64,000 nucleotides of DNA from Vitis vinifera (lineage: Eukaryota; Streptophyta; Magnoliopsida; Vitales; Vitaceae): assembly GCF_030704535.1 (NCBI RefSeq), contig NC_081807.1, forward strand, positions 971,001 through 1,035,000. The letters run 5' to 3'. Shown here piece by piece: positions 35,201-46,400 of this stretch (its first letter is position 1; each line of letters opens with the position of its first letter). Below the pieces are notes generated by a model that made no database searches, was not told where the DNA came from, and saw nothing but the letters and a program-made list of their open reading frames with translations. The position numbers and the translations under genes were made by a program.

Positions 35201-37558
35201 ATGGATCATCAATATGCATAGATAGGTCTGGATGAGCTTACAAGAATAAACTGTATATAGGTATGTAGTCCATCGCTGGAGTTCTGGATCAGATTTTTCT
35301 GTTTCGTACCAAAAATGGCCATTTTTACTTATTGACAGTTCCTATTTGTTCTTCTTAGATGATGGAATGGTTGATGATTGCATTTGTGAAATGAACTATT
35401 AACCTGCCAAACAATACAAATTAGTTGCTTTCTCTTTCTTGTCAACCCTTTTAGTAGCACTGTTCAGTCAATTTTCATCTGCTCCAAGTTTCTTTTGCAG
35501 GTCTTTGATCAGTATGGAATTGGTTTAAGGAAGGCCTGCTCAGCACCCAATCTTTTAAAGGAGCTTAACCTAAAGGTGTTTACTGGGCAGTAAAAATGCT
35601 TGGATTAATAGTTATTCAAGTCCATCTTTGTGCGAAGTTTTTTGAATGCTTTCTTGTTTGGAATGGTTTGACACATCTATTTGACAATTTAAGCCCATTG
35701 TAATATCATCAGCAATTCAAGTTGTTTTATTTTAGAACCACCTCTATGCAGAACTCTTAGCTAACTGTTTAAGGGCATTAAATTCTCAGTTTTTTAACTG
35801 CTCAAAAAGTGCTCTTGTTTTTTCCTGTTTTGATTTTGGTCGCCTTACTTTTTTGTCTTGTTGGATGATTGGTCATGACTGCTATTCTAGATACCTAAGC
35901 TTTCGATACAATTTATTGGAATTTTCTTTTAAGTGTATGGAAAGAAAGCATCAGCTTCTTTGTAGAGATATATTCAGGAGGTTAATGAGAGCATAGTTTT
36001 GCATTCAGTCTAGGTCCTCTGTATCTCATTTTTGTAGAGCATGCAGATGCGTATGTATATCTTCTCTTTGTGTTAACAAATTTCTGTTTTAAGAGTGAAA
36101 AAATATGGGTCTTTAGTAGGATAACAGATAAATTTAATTTACAGATATTGCTTCTGTTTGTACTGACTAGTTAAAATGAATAAGTTTCCGCCCCTATGGT
36201 GTTCATAATGTAAACAATGTCAATGCTTCAGGTAATCATGGCTTTACCTATACACTAGGGAACATTTCTTCGTGGTTGGATGTTGATACATTGATATGAT
36301 GTAGGTTTTTGTGCACATCTATTATGTTTAAGATGCTTTCTTGTAGTATGTAAGTTGTTATTGTGATTAAGTTGTAGCATTGATATGATGTAGGTTTTTG
36401 GCTTCTCTGAATAAAAATGACATGGTATTGTTTCTTCTTTTATAACTGCAAAGACCTCTTAAGTCTCAATTATGCTAGTTTGCATGTTTCAGATTGGTGC
36501 ATTGTCCACCGGGGATTCTTTAGATATGTCTCCACATGATGAATCATCAATTTTGGCAAATGGTGCTACAGTCAAAGACATGGAGGTAACCTTTTTATCA
36601 TTCTTGAGCTAGCTACTAGCATATTTCTTTTCTGCCTTCACTTTAGTGGATCAGCCATTGGTTTCATCAAAGTACTTACTTTGTTCTGCTTTGAACATGT
36701 GGGTTGTGGGAGTTACCAGGATCTATTTTCTTTTTAACGGGCAATAAGAATAATATATTGTATTAACAAGCACCAAAAAAAACACAGCAGTCCAACATAT
36801 ATAGGACATATACAAAGAGTGCTAAAGGATCAACAAAAGTCCCCCTCTCTTAGCAAGAGCTCAACCAACCAACAAAATCTAGTAAAGACTTTGAGCCTTC
36901 AATACAACTTTACCCACCAAAAAAGGGCACCAAGGAACAGACTCTTAAGAACATGGACTGATTGCTCCTCATTTTCAAATGACCTTTGATTCCTCGCTTT
37001 CCAAACTATTCAAAAAATTTGTTATGCTGCAGCTTACCATACCTTTCTTCGTCTTCTTACTAGGAAGAAGCCATGTCAACCTAGACAAGTCTCTCTAAGT
37101 GTGGGAGACGAAACCCAAGAAACGTCAAACTAAGAGAAAAAGCAACTCCTAGAGAACCCTTGTCTTGATACAATGCAATAAAATGTAATTTATTGATTCT
37201 TCTTTGACTTAACAAAAGAAGCATTTATTAATCAGAGTCAAAACCTTTCCCTAACAAGCTTTCCTCACAAAGAAGAAGCTTACTTTAGATGATATGAATG
37301 TTCCTTATGCTTCAATTGCAGCAAGCCTCTCCATTATTGATTTCTAAATTTGGGTTTCAGGGAGCGGCCGTTGCCTATGTAGCAGATCTTCTAAAAGTCC
37401 CTGTGATATTCATAAAGGCAGTGACTGATATCGTGGATGGTGAAAAACCAACAGCCGAAGAATTTTTGCAGAATTTGGCGGCTGTAACTGCTGCACTCGA
37501 TCAGTCAGTCACCAAAGTTGTTGATTTCATCAACGGGAAGTGCATTTCTGAACTTTGA
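29267..37558 (+). CDS. MTN: 5'-methylthioadenosine (MTA) nucleosidase
   Basis: Eight exons: 29267-29360, 29638-29701, 30704-30795, 33247-33353, 34819-34893, 35501-35575, 36493-36585 and 37361-37558, giving 265 aa in unbroken phase. The enzyme cleaves MTA to adenine and 5-methylthioribose in the cytosolic methionine (Yang) cycle that feeds ethylene, polyamine and nicotianamine synthesis. The catalytic set of plant MTNs is visible: Glu36 in AMQTEALP, Glu200 in VKDMEGAAVAYVA, and Asp223 in KAVTDIVDGEKP. A nucleoside-binding NAGTAGGFK lies in exon 4. There is no targeting peptide. The start was chosen for its family-like acidic N-terminus (MAPHDDRSDVAEEAMV), which precedes RPIATIVIIIAMQTE. Introns total about 7.5 kb, unusually large for a 265-codon gene. 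They hold at least three L1-type LINE fragments and two SINE-like pieces, all noncoding for the host. Very high confidence in identity. Confidence 0.96.
30034..30057 (-). repeat. Leader-intron motif copy in MTN intron 2
   Basis: Read on the minus strand this is CCCTGTTTGGCTGCTGATGG followed by GAAA. It is one mismatch-tolerant copy of the motif seen in other housekeeping-gene leaders here. Confidence 0.5.
30480..30546. repeat. A/T-rich low-complexity foldback in MTN intron 2
   Basis: Alternating T and A homopolymer runs (TTTTTTAAAAAAAAAA, AATC TTTTTTTT and so on). This looks like replication slippage or a small foldback. Confidence 0.5.
30898..31330 (-). mobile_element. 5'-truncated L1-type LINE fragment in MTN intron 3
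   Basis: On the minus strand, decayed text resembling the zf-RVT 3' end of plant L1 proteins is readable: LCLF-TIWKE followed by TFEGPQHTNQSFKDSLISNLY. Stops interrupt it. A 3' tail with TATATATATATTCTTATTTG and then an A-rich end faces 30898. It lies antisense to the host gene. Confidence 0.6.
32525..32650 (+). mobile_element. tRNA-derived SINE-like fragment in MTN intron 3
   Basis: A box-A-like TGGCCCTAGTGGCAAAGGG is followed about 35 bases later by a box-B-like GGTTCGAAGTTTGAGG. An A-rich stretch (GATTAAAAAATGG) follows. The spacing and order fit a pol III head; the family name is unknown. Confidence 0.45.
33385..33432 (+). repeat. Compound microsatellite (TA)n(TATG)n(AG)n
   Basis: A TATATATATAGATATA tract, then about five TATG units, then a GAGAGAGAGAG tract, starting about 30 bases inside MTN intron 4. 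Confidence 0.85.
33430..34370 (-). mobile_element. L1-type LINE fragment in MTN intron 4, interrupted by a SINE-like insert
   Basis: On the minus strand: WTNWKEKKKRSFDG and EQSLLVMKNQFLKTF match the terminal zf-RVT region of plant L1 ORF2, ending in a GTACTTGGGTTGCACC-type 3' UTR. Further upstream sequence (33850-34370) contains text such as KGWNSFLLDLASWW, also LINE-like. Frames are broken. The SINE-like piece at 33725-33845 splits it. Confidence 0.55.
33725..33845 (-). mobile_element. SINE-like insert nested in a LINE fragment (MTN intron 4)
   Basis: On the minus strand: GAGGCCTAACTCAAGTGATA (box-A-like), then about 30 bases later GGTTCCAAGTTTGAGTCCC (box-B-like). A purine-rich tail of AAAAGAAAAGAAAAATG follows. 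It separates two parts of the surrounding LINE, so it inserted after it. Confidence 0.5.
34611..34634. repeat. (CTTT)n microsatellite in MTN intron 4
   Basis: About six CTTT units inside the intron. Confidence 0.85.
36733..37290 (-). mobile_element. 5'-truncated L1-type LINE fragment in MTN intron 7
   Basis: The minus-strand reading gives VSFFVRKAC-GKVLTL, NKCFFC, EESINYILLHCIKTRVL and then IVWKARNQRSFENEEQSV. This is the zf-RVT zinc-binding tail of plant L1 ORF2, with several breaks. The 3' UTR ends in a GTTAAAAAGAAAA tail at 36733. It ends only about 70 bases before MTN exon 8. Confidence 0.7.
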
Positions 37559-38357
37559 CGACCGATCCGGTGGGGTCTCAACTTGCAGGTTTCTATAAAG
37601 ATAAACATGGAGGTATCTCATAAACACCTCTGTTTCATTAAAAATATCATATGAATGATTGAAAATGTGTAATTTAAAAGTTAAAAACAGCCAAAGTTCC
37701 CAGTTTGGTTAGGCTTATGTTTCACTTTACTGGTCTGAGTCTCATCTAATGAAATCTATGGATTATCTGCAAATTGACATCTTCCTAGTCAATTGCATAC
37801 TACCTTTTCTTCTGAGCATTGTATAGTTACTCATGTCTTACCGGTCCAGTCCTTTTTTAAACTGTTAGTGTAACAACAGGAAATGATCTAGGGCATCACT
37901 TTGAAAATTTGGTTTGATTATCATTGTTGATGATTTCAGAGTCTCACTAACGGGGAGGTGTTGCGCTTGATTTTAATCATTCAATTTCTAGAACCAACAA
38001 TGGATTCTCTCTAGGGTTGGAGGTCTGGCGGAGTGTTGAAATGGTGTAGCGCTCTAACTTCACCCCATAATACGTACAGAGGTTGAAGGAATCTCATGCC
38101 CGAAAATAAAAGTTCTGAAGTTACAAAGTTGGTGATTTGATGAATGAAATTGATCTCCATTTCCTAGTTAACACATCCGCTTAAAACGGACGCATTTGAG
38201 CTTCAAACAATGGGCGGACTGGGCCCCTGCCCAACCAAAATAATAAGACTATGTTTGGGTCTTAGGAAAAAAACAAACCAAAAATAAAAATATATTTTTT
38301 AATATATGAAAGAAAGAAAAAATGCATTTGGGAAAAGAGCAAGTAAAATACTTAAAT

Positions 38358-38574
38358 ATTTTCTTTTCAATTTTAAAATACTAAAAAAATTTCCTTTCAA
38401 TTTTCCTTAAATAAAGAAAAATGCAGTTTCCAATAATCTAATTATCTTTTCCTTGATATTTTTGTTTAGTAAAAGACTTTCCTTAGTTTTAAAATACTAA
38501 AAAATTTTCATTTCGATTTTCCTTAGATAAAGGAAAATTTGAGGAAAATATATAGTTGTCAATAATTTAATTAT
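38358..38574. repeat. Direct repeat pair upstream of PKSB
   Basis: Copies at about 38358-38448 and 38478-38574 share TTTTAAAATACTAAAAAA, TTTTCCTTA(A/G)ATAAAG(G)AAAA and CAATAAT(C/T)TAATTATC in the same order. The origin is not determined. Confidence 0.6.
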
Positions 38575-39127
38575 CCAGAGAATTTTTTATTTTTTATTTT
38601 TATAAAATTTCTTTACTTCTTTTCTTATTTTCTATATTTTATTTTTTTATTTTTCCAATCTATTTTCTTTTCCTCTTCCATCATTTTACCTTACATCACG
38701 TGGTTTTGTAACTGAACTTGGTATTTGGTGGTAAGAGGGGGGGGGGACATGGTCAGCCCCACAGGTCTATTCTACTTCAGAATCCTATGAATGGACCATA
38801 AATTCATGGGTCACCCCTTCATCAGAATAGCAATTTCACGTCCAGAGGAGTTTTCTCAACAAGACTCAAGATCAGATGGTGATGATTGATTAACAAAATG
38901 CACCATCTAAACAAATCAATCAATGCCGCTGATACAGCCCATGCCCAAACCCTTCACCTAACCTCTAGCTACATCTTTAAACTTGAGACCCATGAAGTCC
39001 ATGCTTCTCAGCTAATCCATTAAACCTCTATACATAACAATAGAAGACTTGGGTGTCACCCTTCACATGAAATGATAAAGTCATAACACCCTTCAGCTTA
39101 TTTAAATATCAAAACCATGCAATGCCA

Positions 39128-39143
39128 CAATATATATATAAAT
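39128..39143 (+). promoter_or_regulatory. TATA box candidate of PKSB
   Basis: An AATATATATATAAATC tract about 100 bases upstream of the ATG at 39241, at a plausible distance for a short leader. Confidence 0.5.
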
Positions 39144-39240
39144 CAGCAGTTCAATGCTAGATTTCATTGCAAGGGAGAAGAGTCTCTACAACCTCTTCTG
39201 CAGGCAAAATATTCAGCATTCCTTTTGAAAAAGAGGGGAC

Positions 39241-40857
39241 ATGGGGAGTGGGACAGTTGAGCAAGTGGGCTCATTGAAGAAGGCTAACCCTGGCAAAGCC
39301 ACGATTCTGGCTCTGGGCAAGGCCTTCCCTCATCAGCTTGTCATGCAAGAGTTTCTGGTTGATGGGTATTTCAGGAACACAAACTGTGATGATCCAGACC
39401 TCAAGGAGAAGCTAGCTAGACTCTGTAATACCTCTAACCTTCTTTTGCATTTCTTTCTTATTAGAATGTGGCAATAAACAAGGTTAGGCTCATCTCAATT
39501 TGTTGCCATTGCAAACCTGCCACCAACCACAGCAACCCATGTCAGGGTATAATTGATTTATATAACTAAATGATGAATAGAGAAGCAAATTATATTGAAA
39601 ACTAACAACTCGGTGGCTTCAGACTATTTTTCAATCTAAATACGAGTCGACCAATGATATAGCAAGCCCCAAACAGAAAATCATGGATGGTCAATTCTTA
39701 GGATCCTTTCAAGGATCATCACAATTTGGTTGTGATGGATTTTGATACATCCAGCGTGGTGAGTGTTGAAAAGTAACGTGACAGTTCATATGGTAAATGC
39801 AGCTCCTCTGAAGGCTTATAACTAAAATAACTGTCATCTCATTCTGCACTGTTTCTTTACAGGCAAGACAACGACAGTTAAAACAAGGTATGTGGTCATG
39901 TCAGAAGAGATCCTAAGGAAGTACCCAGAGCTTGTCATTGAGGGCCAACCGACGGTAAAGCAGCGATTAGATATATGCAACAAGGCTGTCACACAGATGG
40001 CAATAGACGCTTCAAAAGCTTGCATCAAGAAATGGGGCAGGTCTGTTTCAGAGATAACTCACTTGGTCTATGTGTCCTCAAGTGAGGCCCGGCTGCCAGG
40101 GGGTGACCTCTACCTAGCAAAAGGACTAGGGCTGAGCCCTGAGACTCATCGGGTCCAGCTCTACTTCATGGGCTGCTCAGGAGGTGTGGCTGGCCTCCGT
40201 GTTGCAAAAGACATTGCTGAGAACAATCCTGAGAGTCGAGTTCTGCTTGCCACTTCAGAAACTACTATTATTGGGTTCAAACCACCAAGTGCAGACCGTC
40301 CATATGATCTAGTAGGGGTTGCACTCTTTGGGGATGGAGCTGGAGCCATGATAATAGGCTCTGACCCAATTCCAAGCACTGAAAGGCCTCTCTTTGAGCT
40401 CCACACAGCCATCCAGAATTTCTTGCCAGACACTGAGAAGACCATTGATGGACGACTCACGGAAGAAGGGATTAGCTTCAAGCTAGCAAGGGAACTCCCT
40501 CAGATAATTGAAGATCACATCGAGGCATTCTGTGATAAACTGATTCGAAATGTTGGATTTTCTGATGAAGACTACAACAAGATCTTCTGGGCAGTCCATC
40601 CAGGCGGGCCTGCAATCTTGAATAGGATGGAAAAGAGGCTTGACTTGCTGCCAGAGAAGCTGAATGCTAGTAGGCGAGCACTGGCAGACTACGGAAATGC
40701 TAGCAGCAATACCATTGTGTATGTGCTGGAGTACATGTTAGAAGAGAGCTCAAAGACGAAGAGGCAAGACCAGGGAGATGGTGAGTGGGGATTGATTCTG
40801 GCTTTTGGTCCCGGGATTACCTTCGAGGGAATCCTTGCAAGGAACCTCACTGTCTAA
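39241..40857 (+). CDS. PKSB: Type III polyketide synthase B (LAP5), sporopollenin pathway
   Basis: Two exons, 39241-39424 and 39863-40857, joined in phase 1 within the conserved LCKTTTVKTRYVVMS block, giving 392 aa. The enzyme condenses medium/long-chain hydroxy-fatty acyl-CoA with malonyl-CoA to alkyl alpha-pyrones, precursors of pollen-wall sporopollenin, in the anther tapetum. The Cys-His-Asn triad is present: Cys166 in MGCSGG, His307 in AVHPGGPA and Asn340 in DYGNASSNT. The signature GPGITFEG lies near the C-terminus. The text ATILALGKAFPHQLVMQE...LVDGY is closer to LAP5/PKSB than to LAP6/PKSA or chalcone synthase. The single intron lies at the position shared by the plant CHS superfamily. 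Tapetum-restricted expression is known for the family, not shown here. Confidence 0.95.
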
Positions 40858-40987
40858 GAATAATCTCCTGCTTTACACCTCTCACAATTTAGTCTTCTAC
40901 TAGCATACTACCATTCTCATCCAAGACCTATGCTTGGATTTTTTCTGTCCAAACGCCTTTTTTTTTTTTAACACAAATTGCAATCAA

Positions 40988-41137
40988 TTAATCCAGAATG
41001 AAAGTTCTTTTCATGTCTTCAGAGGAATCGAAACGGGAAATTATAAACTCGAAGCTCGTTTCATTCTCTTTACAGAATCCATTAACGTATAATGTCAATT
41101 CTTCAAAGGAATCAAAACGAGGACTCATCGCTATCAT
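40988..41137 (-). CDS. Possible small ORF (49 aa), unknown
   Basis: A complete minus-strand frame from ATG at 41137 to TAA at 40988. It encodes an acidic/aromatic peptide starting MIAMSPRFDSFEEL and ending MKRTFILD. RFDS-(F/S)E recurs twice because the DNA itself is an imperfect duplication (about 40981-41035 and 41055-41121). No homologue is recognised and no signal peptide is present. A candidate promoter lies about 650 bases upstream on that strand. Chance is a serious alternative. Confidence 0.15.
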   Translation of the reverse strand: MIAMSPRFDSFEELTLYVNGFCKENETSFEFIISRFDSSEDMKRTFILD

Positions 41138-41530
41138 TTGGCGAACTAGGTTTCATGAATTATCAGAAATATCAGAATGGACTTGTAAGAGAAATAATGA
41201 GCATTGCATCACTAGGTTTTCTGACCCCAAGAACAAAATCCTAACTTCACTGCGCTGATAGGGTAAGTTTCTAGTATCAAATTGACTCCATCTTTCAATT
41301 AGGTGAATCCATCAACAGAAGAAGACAGAACAGAAAACTATTAAACCTTGAAGGCACAGGACGAAAATGGTTAGAAGAAAAATAATCTCACGAGAACCAT
41401 TCAGAATCGCACACCCTTGTTCCTCTCCAAAGATCATGCAATATCTTCATTGCATGAGAAATTCGCGAAAAGCGCTATGCTATTATCAACGAAGACGATG
41501 ATGAGACTGCATTCAAAATTTTCCGAGGCC

Positions 41531-41550
41531 CTGTTTGGTTGCCGAGAAAA
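41531..41550 (+). repeat. Leader-intron motif copy
   Basis: CTGTTTGGTTGCCGAGAAAA, a near-consensus copy, within an unassigned transcribed-looking segment. Confidence 0.6.
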
Positions 41551-41639
41551 CCAGGTGAAAATAAAGCAGAAACGGAAATTTGAATCTGAGGTCAAGTGTC
41601 GTTTTGGACTCTGAATCTGAGGTCAAACGTCAAAACATC

Positions 41640-41791
41640 CAACGGCGTCGTTTTCGTAGTCAAACGGAGAAAATGGAGTGAATTTCGGCATCAAGACGAG
41701 AACTGGAGGAGAAAAAAACGGAGGAAAAACGGTGTCGATTCGATTGCCCGTCGAGAACAAAGAAAGAGAGGAAAACTAAACGACGTCGTTT
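41640..41791. promoter_or_regulatory. Promoter-like palindromes AAACGACGTCGTTT and AACGGCGTCGTTTT
   Basis: A perfect 14-base palindrome sits at 41778-41791 and a related copy at about 41641-41654. The same palindrome occurs upstream of the ERD2-like gene, so the element is probably a core-promoter motif. The gene it serves here is unknown. A minus-strand transcript is suggested by a short frame MPKFTPFSPFDYENDAV near 41690. Confidence 0.4.
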
Positions 41792-42913
41792 CAAGGTCCT
41801 AACTCGAACATTAAAATAGAGGTAATTAAAATTATTTTCCACCCTGTTTGGTTACCTAGAATTCTAACTCAACCCACCCAAAACTATCCAATTCAACGAT
41901 CAAAAAAACATCACATATCACTCATTGACATATATTTAAGCCCTAATTGATTGACTTCCGAAATGTTAAAAGTACATTTTTTTAAGCTTTTTAAAATTCT
42001 AAGCATTTATTATATTTTTAATTATTTCTTAAAATATTATCAAAAATACCTTAAATTTATTCTTAAAAAGTCATATACTTGTAAAAATCATATGACCGTT
42101 TCGAGTTCTCTTCTGCACAGATGGTTCGTGTAATTGGATGTCGATTGTCGTCTTCATTGTAATTACTCGTCATGTGCCCACATTAGACATAATATAAAAA
42201 TAAAAACTATGTTATTTTTTATATAAGTTTTATTTTAACTAATGAAAGATTATTCATGTTTCATAAATTGTAAAGAACCATTGAATGACAGGTAGTGGAT
42301 GGAGAAACGAGGGTATGGTGGACTATCGGATGGTTGTGGCTGGTGGAGCAATAAACAGTCACAGCACTTTGTCGTAAAGGGGTGGTGGCTGTGGCATGCT
42401 TATTGGAAAGTGGAAACCCACCACCCACAATGAACAAGAGGCTAAGAAGCGTATACCATTTGATCCCATCTATATATTTTTTAATCCTAAAAGCCTAAAA
42501 CATTCTCATGTTCAAACCATTCATACAAGCATGACACCAGTTGGGTTCTTGCTTCTTCGTTTGACCATTCATCTGGGAAGGAGAAAACAATTATTCAATT
42601 CTGAAATCACTTAAACCAGATTTGATTTAAGCTCAAGATTAGTGTTGACACAAAATAAGTTAACCCAACTGTGATAAAATCAACTGTGTTTTTGAATTCA
42701 AACATCCACCCCAATTCATGCATTCCCCAACTTTACAATCGACTCATTTGATTTTCAGTCATGAATGCAAGAGAGAACCAGATACTAACATGAACCGTCG
42801 TGTAGAGCAGGAAGGAGGTACTTAAAAAGAAGAGCATCCAGCCGCATGGCCTATATTCTTAAGTTAATTTTCGGGGCAGTATGCTCATATGGTATAGCAC
42901 AAGAGATCACTGG

Positions 42914-43430
42914 TCACACCACTCCCGAGGGAAGCCGCAGCACAAGCTGTCCTCCAACAACACTGCAATGCAGAGAATAATTGTTAACAAGAATATTAAG
43001 AGAGTTGAGCACTTTTGTAACAACACAACCTTAAAAATCTGCAACCAACCTTTTGATATAGTAGTAACAGAAGTCTGCTAAAATGAATGTTTGGACAATT
43101 TCTGAAATAAGAACCATGGAAGGCCACAATCCATAGCCGAGAGCTACTAGCAAGTGTCCACGGGTATCCAAGACCTGTTGAGAGTAATAACAAGGCATTG
43201 ACAGACCACAATGAATGAACAAGTTCATATATGAACATGTAAAAGTAAATCATAAGGCCATAAATCTGAACCAAACACCTACAGGTACGTACTACATTTC
43301 ACTTCAAAACGCATTTTGGGCTCAATTAGAGGCATGTCTTTCTTGCTCACATTTATGATATGACATGGAGGCACATTATAATGAAATGCACTTAAGAATC
43401 TAAAATGTTATATAAATTGCAATATCATTG

Positions 43431-43464
<34 letters not shown>

Positions 43465-46400
43465 AAGAATATTTTTAAGATCATGTGCCCTCGAGCATTT
43501 GGCACATATTTGATCAAGATGCATTTCCAATAGTAATAGTGGTGCTTCTGCACCATGTGACTGACCCATTAGATGCATCAAACTGCATTAAAAAGCAGGG
43601 ATCATGCCATCTTAGTTGCTTAAATCCCATTGCTAGATTGCTGCTTCCATAGAGTGAGCAAGTCAAAATGACTACTAGGGCCAATTTCAAATGAAGTATT
43701 CAACCCCCAATCGCAGGAAACTAATCATAAACTAATTCATCAGCCACATAAATTTAATTTGCAAGATCAAACCTGGAGAACCCAATGGGCACAGCTCAAG
43801 AACCTCGCAACACCCAATGCAAATACATAATGAGCAGTGAATGGTTCAACAATCTGAAAATAACAAAATAAGACCAAATTATTGAGAAAAGCATTAATCT
43901 TTGACGCCCCAAATAGAAAGAAAACAAGAAAGAAATAACCACCCATAATTAACTGTCTTCCAGTCCATTGGATACTACCTTTGTGTTCTGCATGACTCGC
44001 AACTGAGGTAGGACAGAAACAGCCTCCAGATACACACAGAAAGCCCAGAAAATCCTGTTCACAAAATGATGCGATGTAGATGGATGAATAACCAAAGCTA
44101 ACAGAGCACAGGGTCCCACCTGCAACCCAATTGAAGAACAAAAAAATTACTTCAGAAAGAAAAGGGAAAACAAAACACAAAATACATTGTTAACTAAAAT
44201 ATGATTCAGCAGAGGATAGAGGAAAGTAATTATGCATCTAAATCAACACATACCTAAGACATAATAGCATACAGCAAAAGCATAAGTATGAACAGCAATT
44301 TAAGAACAGCATAGAACATAACACAGCACCAGAGCATTCTGTTCTTTATTTACTAAGTACTCTAATTTAAAATAAATCTAAATATCTTTTTAATAATATT
44401 ATACAACAAAGGGGCCCATGCACACTAAGTATCTAATATCAGAAAAGTAAAAAAACTAGGGGAAGAGAAAGGTTATTCCAAGTTAGGAACATCCTGACGT
44501 TGCCAAATCTTGAAGATTATTCACACATCCATTCCTTCTCCAGGTGTTAAAATGCATATATGTGTGCATATAATTGAAAAGCATCATAAATATAAATCTA
44601 AAATTATTCTGTTTTAGCAGCCTGCACATGTGGGATTTGCATCTTGAGCGGACTTCACCCAAAAAACACAATGTTTCAAACGGTAAGAAAAGCAGGTGGT
44701 ACACCTGATTAGACAACCTTATCCATAGAATCCACAGCCAACCAATGGTCTTGCAAAAATTGATCTCCCCATTGACCCACATTATGCTCACTTCCCATCA
44801 TTCAACAAGCAGATCTAAGGGGCATCCTCCTCCCATATGGATTTGGCTACTGAACAGATGCAAAGACTTAATTGAAGGAAAAGTCTAACCAAACAGATAT
44901 AAAACCAACTGTGCTTTGTCTATAGTACTAGGATTCCAGAACAACATGTTGATAAAATGCATAGTCAAAAAGGAAAATGCTGAAATAAATGATTGGCAAG
45001 ACTAAAAAAAAAAAAAAGGGAAAGTGATATGTAGGATATATTGATGAAAAGCTAGTACTAACTTTGGAAAAAATGAAGGGGAAGTCAATTGACATTATCT
45101 GACCATAAGATATCAAGAAAATGGTTACACTAGTAAGGAGTGATAAGGATCGAATTAAATGTAATGCATGGATGAGAGAACACCGATGTGTAGTGTCATG
45201 CCCCAGAGAAATGCCCTAAAGATATTTCACTCAAGTGATAATCATGTTATTTATGAGTATGTTTATAGGGAAGTTTATACCTTCTTTATTTAAAAGGATT
45301 ATCATCGCCTGGGTTGGATCCTATTTGATTGATGCAGTTAAATAAAATTCTTATTTAAGAAAAAAAAAATCAACTCTGGAATCAAATATCTTTGCTTTAC
45401 AAGCTACCAGGACAAACCCATTAGACTGCTTCTTTAACCAAATGAGATTGTCCAGATAAGTTACAGAGTCAAATTTTAACCCACAATATTTGGATTAAAC
45501 ACAGGATAAGTTTAACATAGAAATAATTGAAAACTCACCACATAATATATTGCAAAGTTGTCTTTATCCTCCATGTAACTGGACTTTAACCTAAAGCGAA
45601 TCATATAAATAACCCACAAGGTTGTGCCCAATGTAGCTGAATCAAGTAGAGTGTGTATGTCATATTCCATCACAAAACTACAGTACAATCTCACAGCCAA
45701 GAATATAGCTGTTAATTCCTGGGATTTGAGTGAAAGTCCTGCAAATAATCCAAAGTAAAAAAGGATAGGATGATGGAAAGGCATTAGCTACTGTCAGGAA
45801 AATTTAAAGAAAGAAATGTTCTTAGCATAAGGGAAACCTCTATAACTTAAATCAAGAAGAAAATTGCTGATAAATAATCAAGTTGATGGGCTACAAGAAA
45901 GATATCATCCGAAGCAAAGCAATTCTAGCTACATAGAAGTATCACAGATGAACTTATGGAAGATAAACATTTTAATAAAAACAGGAGAAGGGGAATTAAG
46001 TAATAGCGTTTTTTTCCCTGTATTTCTCAACATGAGTAAAATTTCATTCGAACCCTTTCTGAGCACATGATTTGAAGGAAAATGGTAAAATCTCATTGTT
46101 GATCTTGTTTGAGCACATGATTACTAATTCCTAGCCATGTGAAGACCCTTTAACTCTTCAAATGAATGAATAATTTAGCATAAGAACAACTAATTCCTAA
46201 TGTAACTAATTCCTCATATTCCATTTACTTGATGTAAGTATCATGTTTATTCAAATTGCAATAATGTGCAACAGCATTGGGATTTAATGGCGGTGATGCA
46301 GGGGAAACAGTACCATAGCATAAGAACCAATTCACTTTGTGCACACTCATGCACAAGCACTTTTTTGAGGCTTTGAATTTATCAGATCATGATAACTGAC

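Larger units (their letters stand above)
37559..39240. other. Intergenic spacer and PKSB promoter
   Basis: MTN 3' UTR, then an AT-rich section with a direct repeat pair (listed separately), a G run at about 38740-38750, and the PKSB promoter. No gene was seen. Confidence 0.55.
40858..42913. other. Intergenic region between PKSB and the ERD2-like gene
   Basis: PKSB 3' UTR followed by a balanced-composition segment (40980-41830) that looks transcribed: it has a leader-intron motif, promoter-like palindromes and two tiny frames (listed separately). From 41900 it is AT-rich. The last 200-300 bases are the ERD2-like 3' UTR. Confidence 0.45.
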
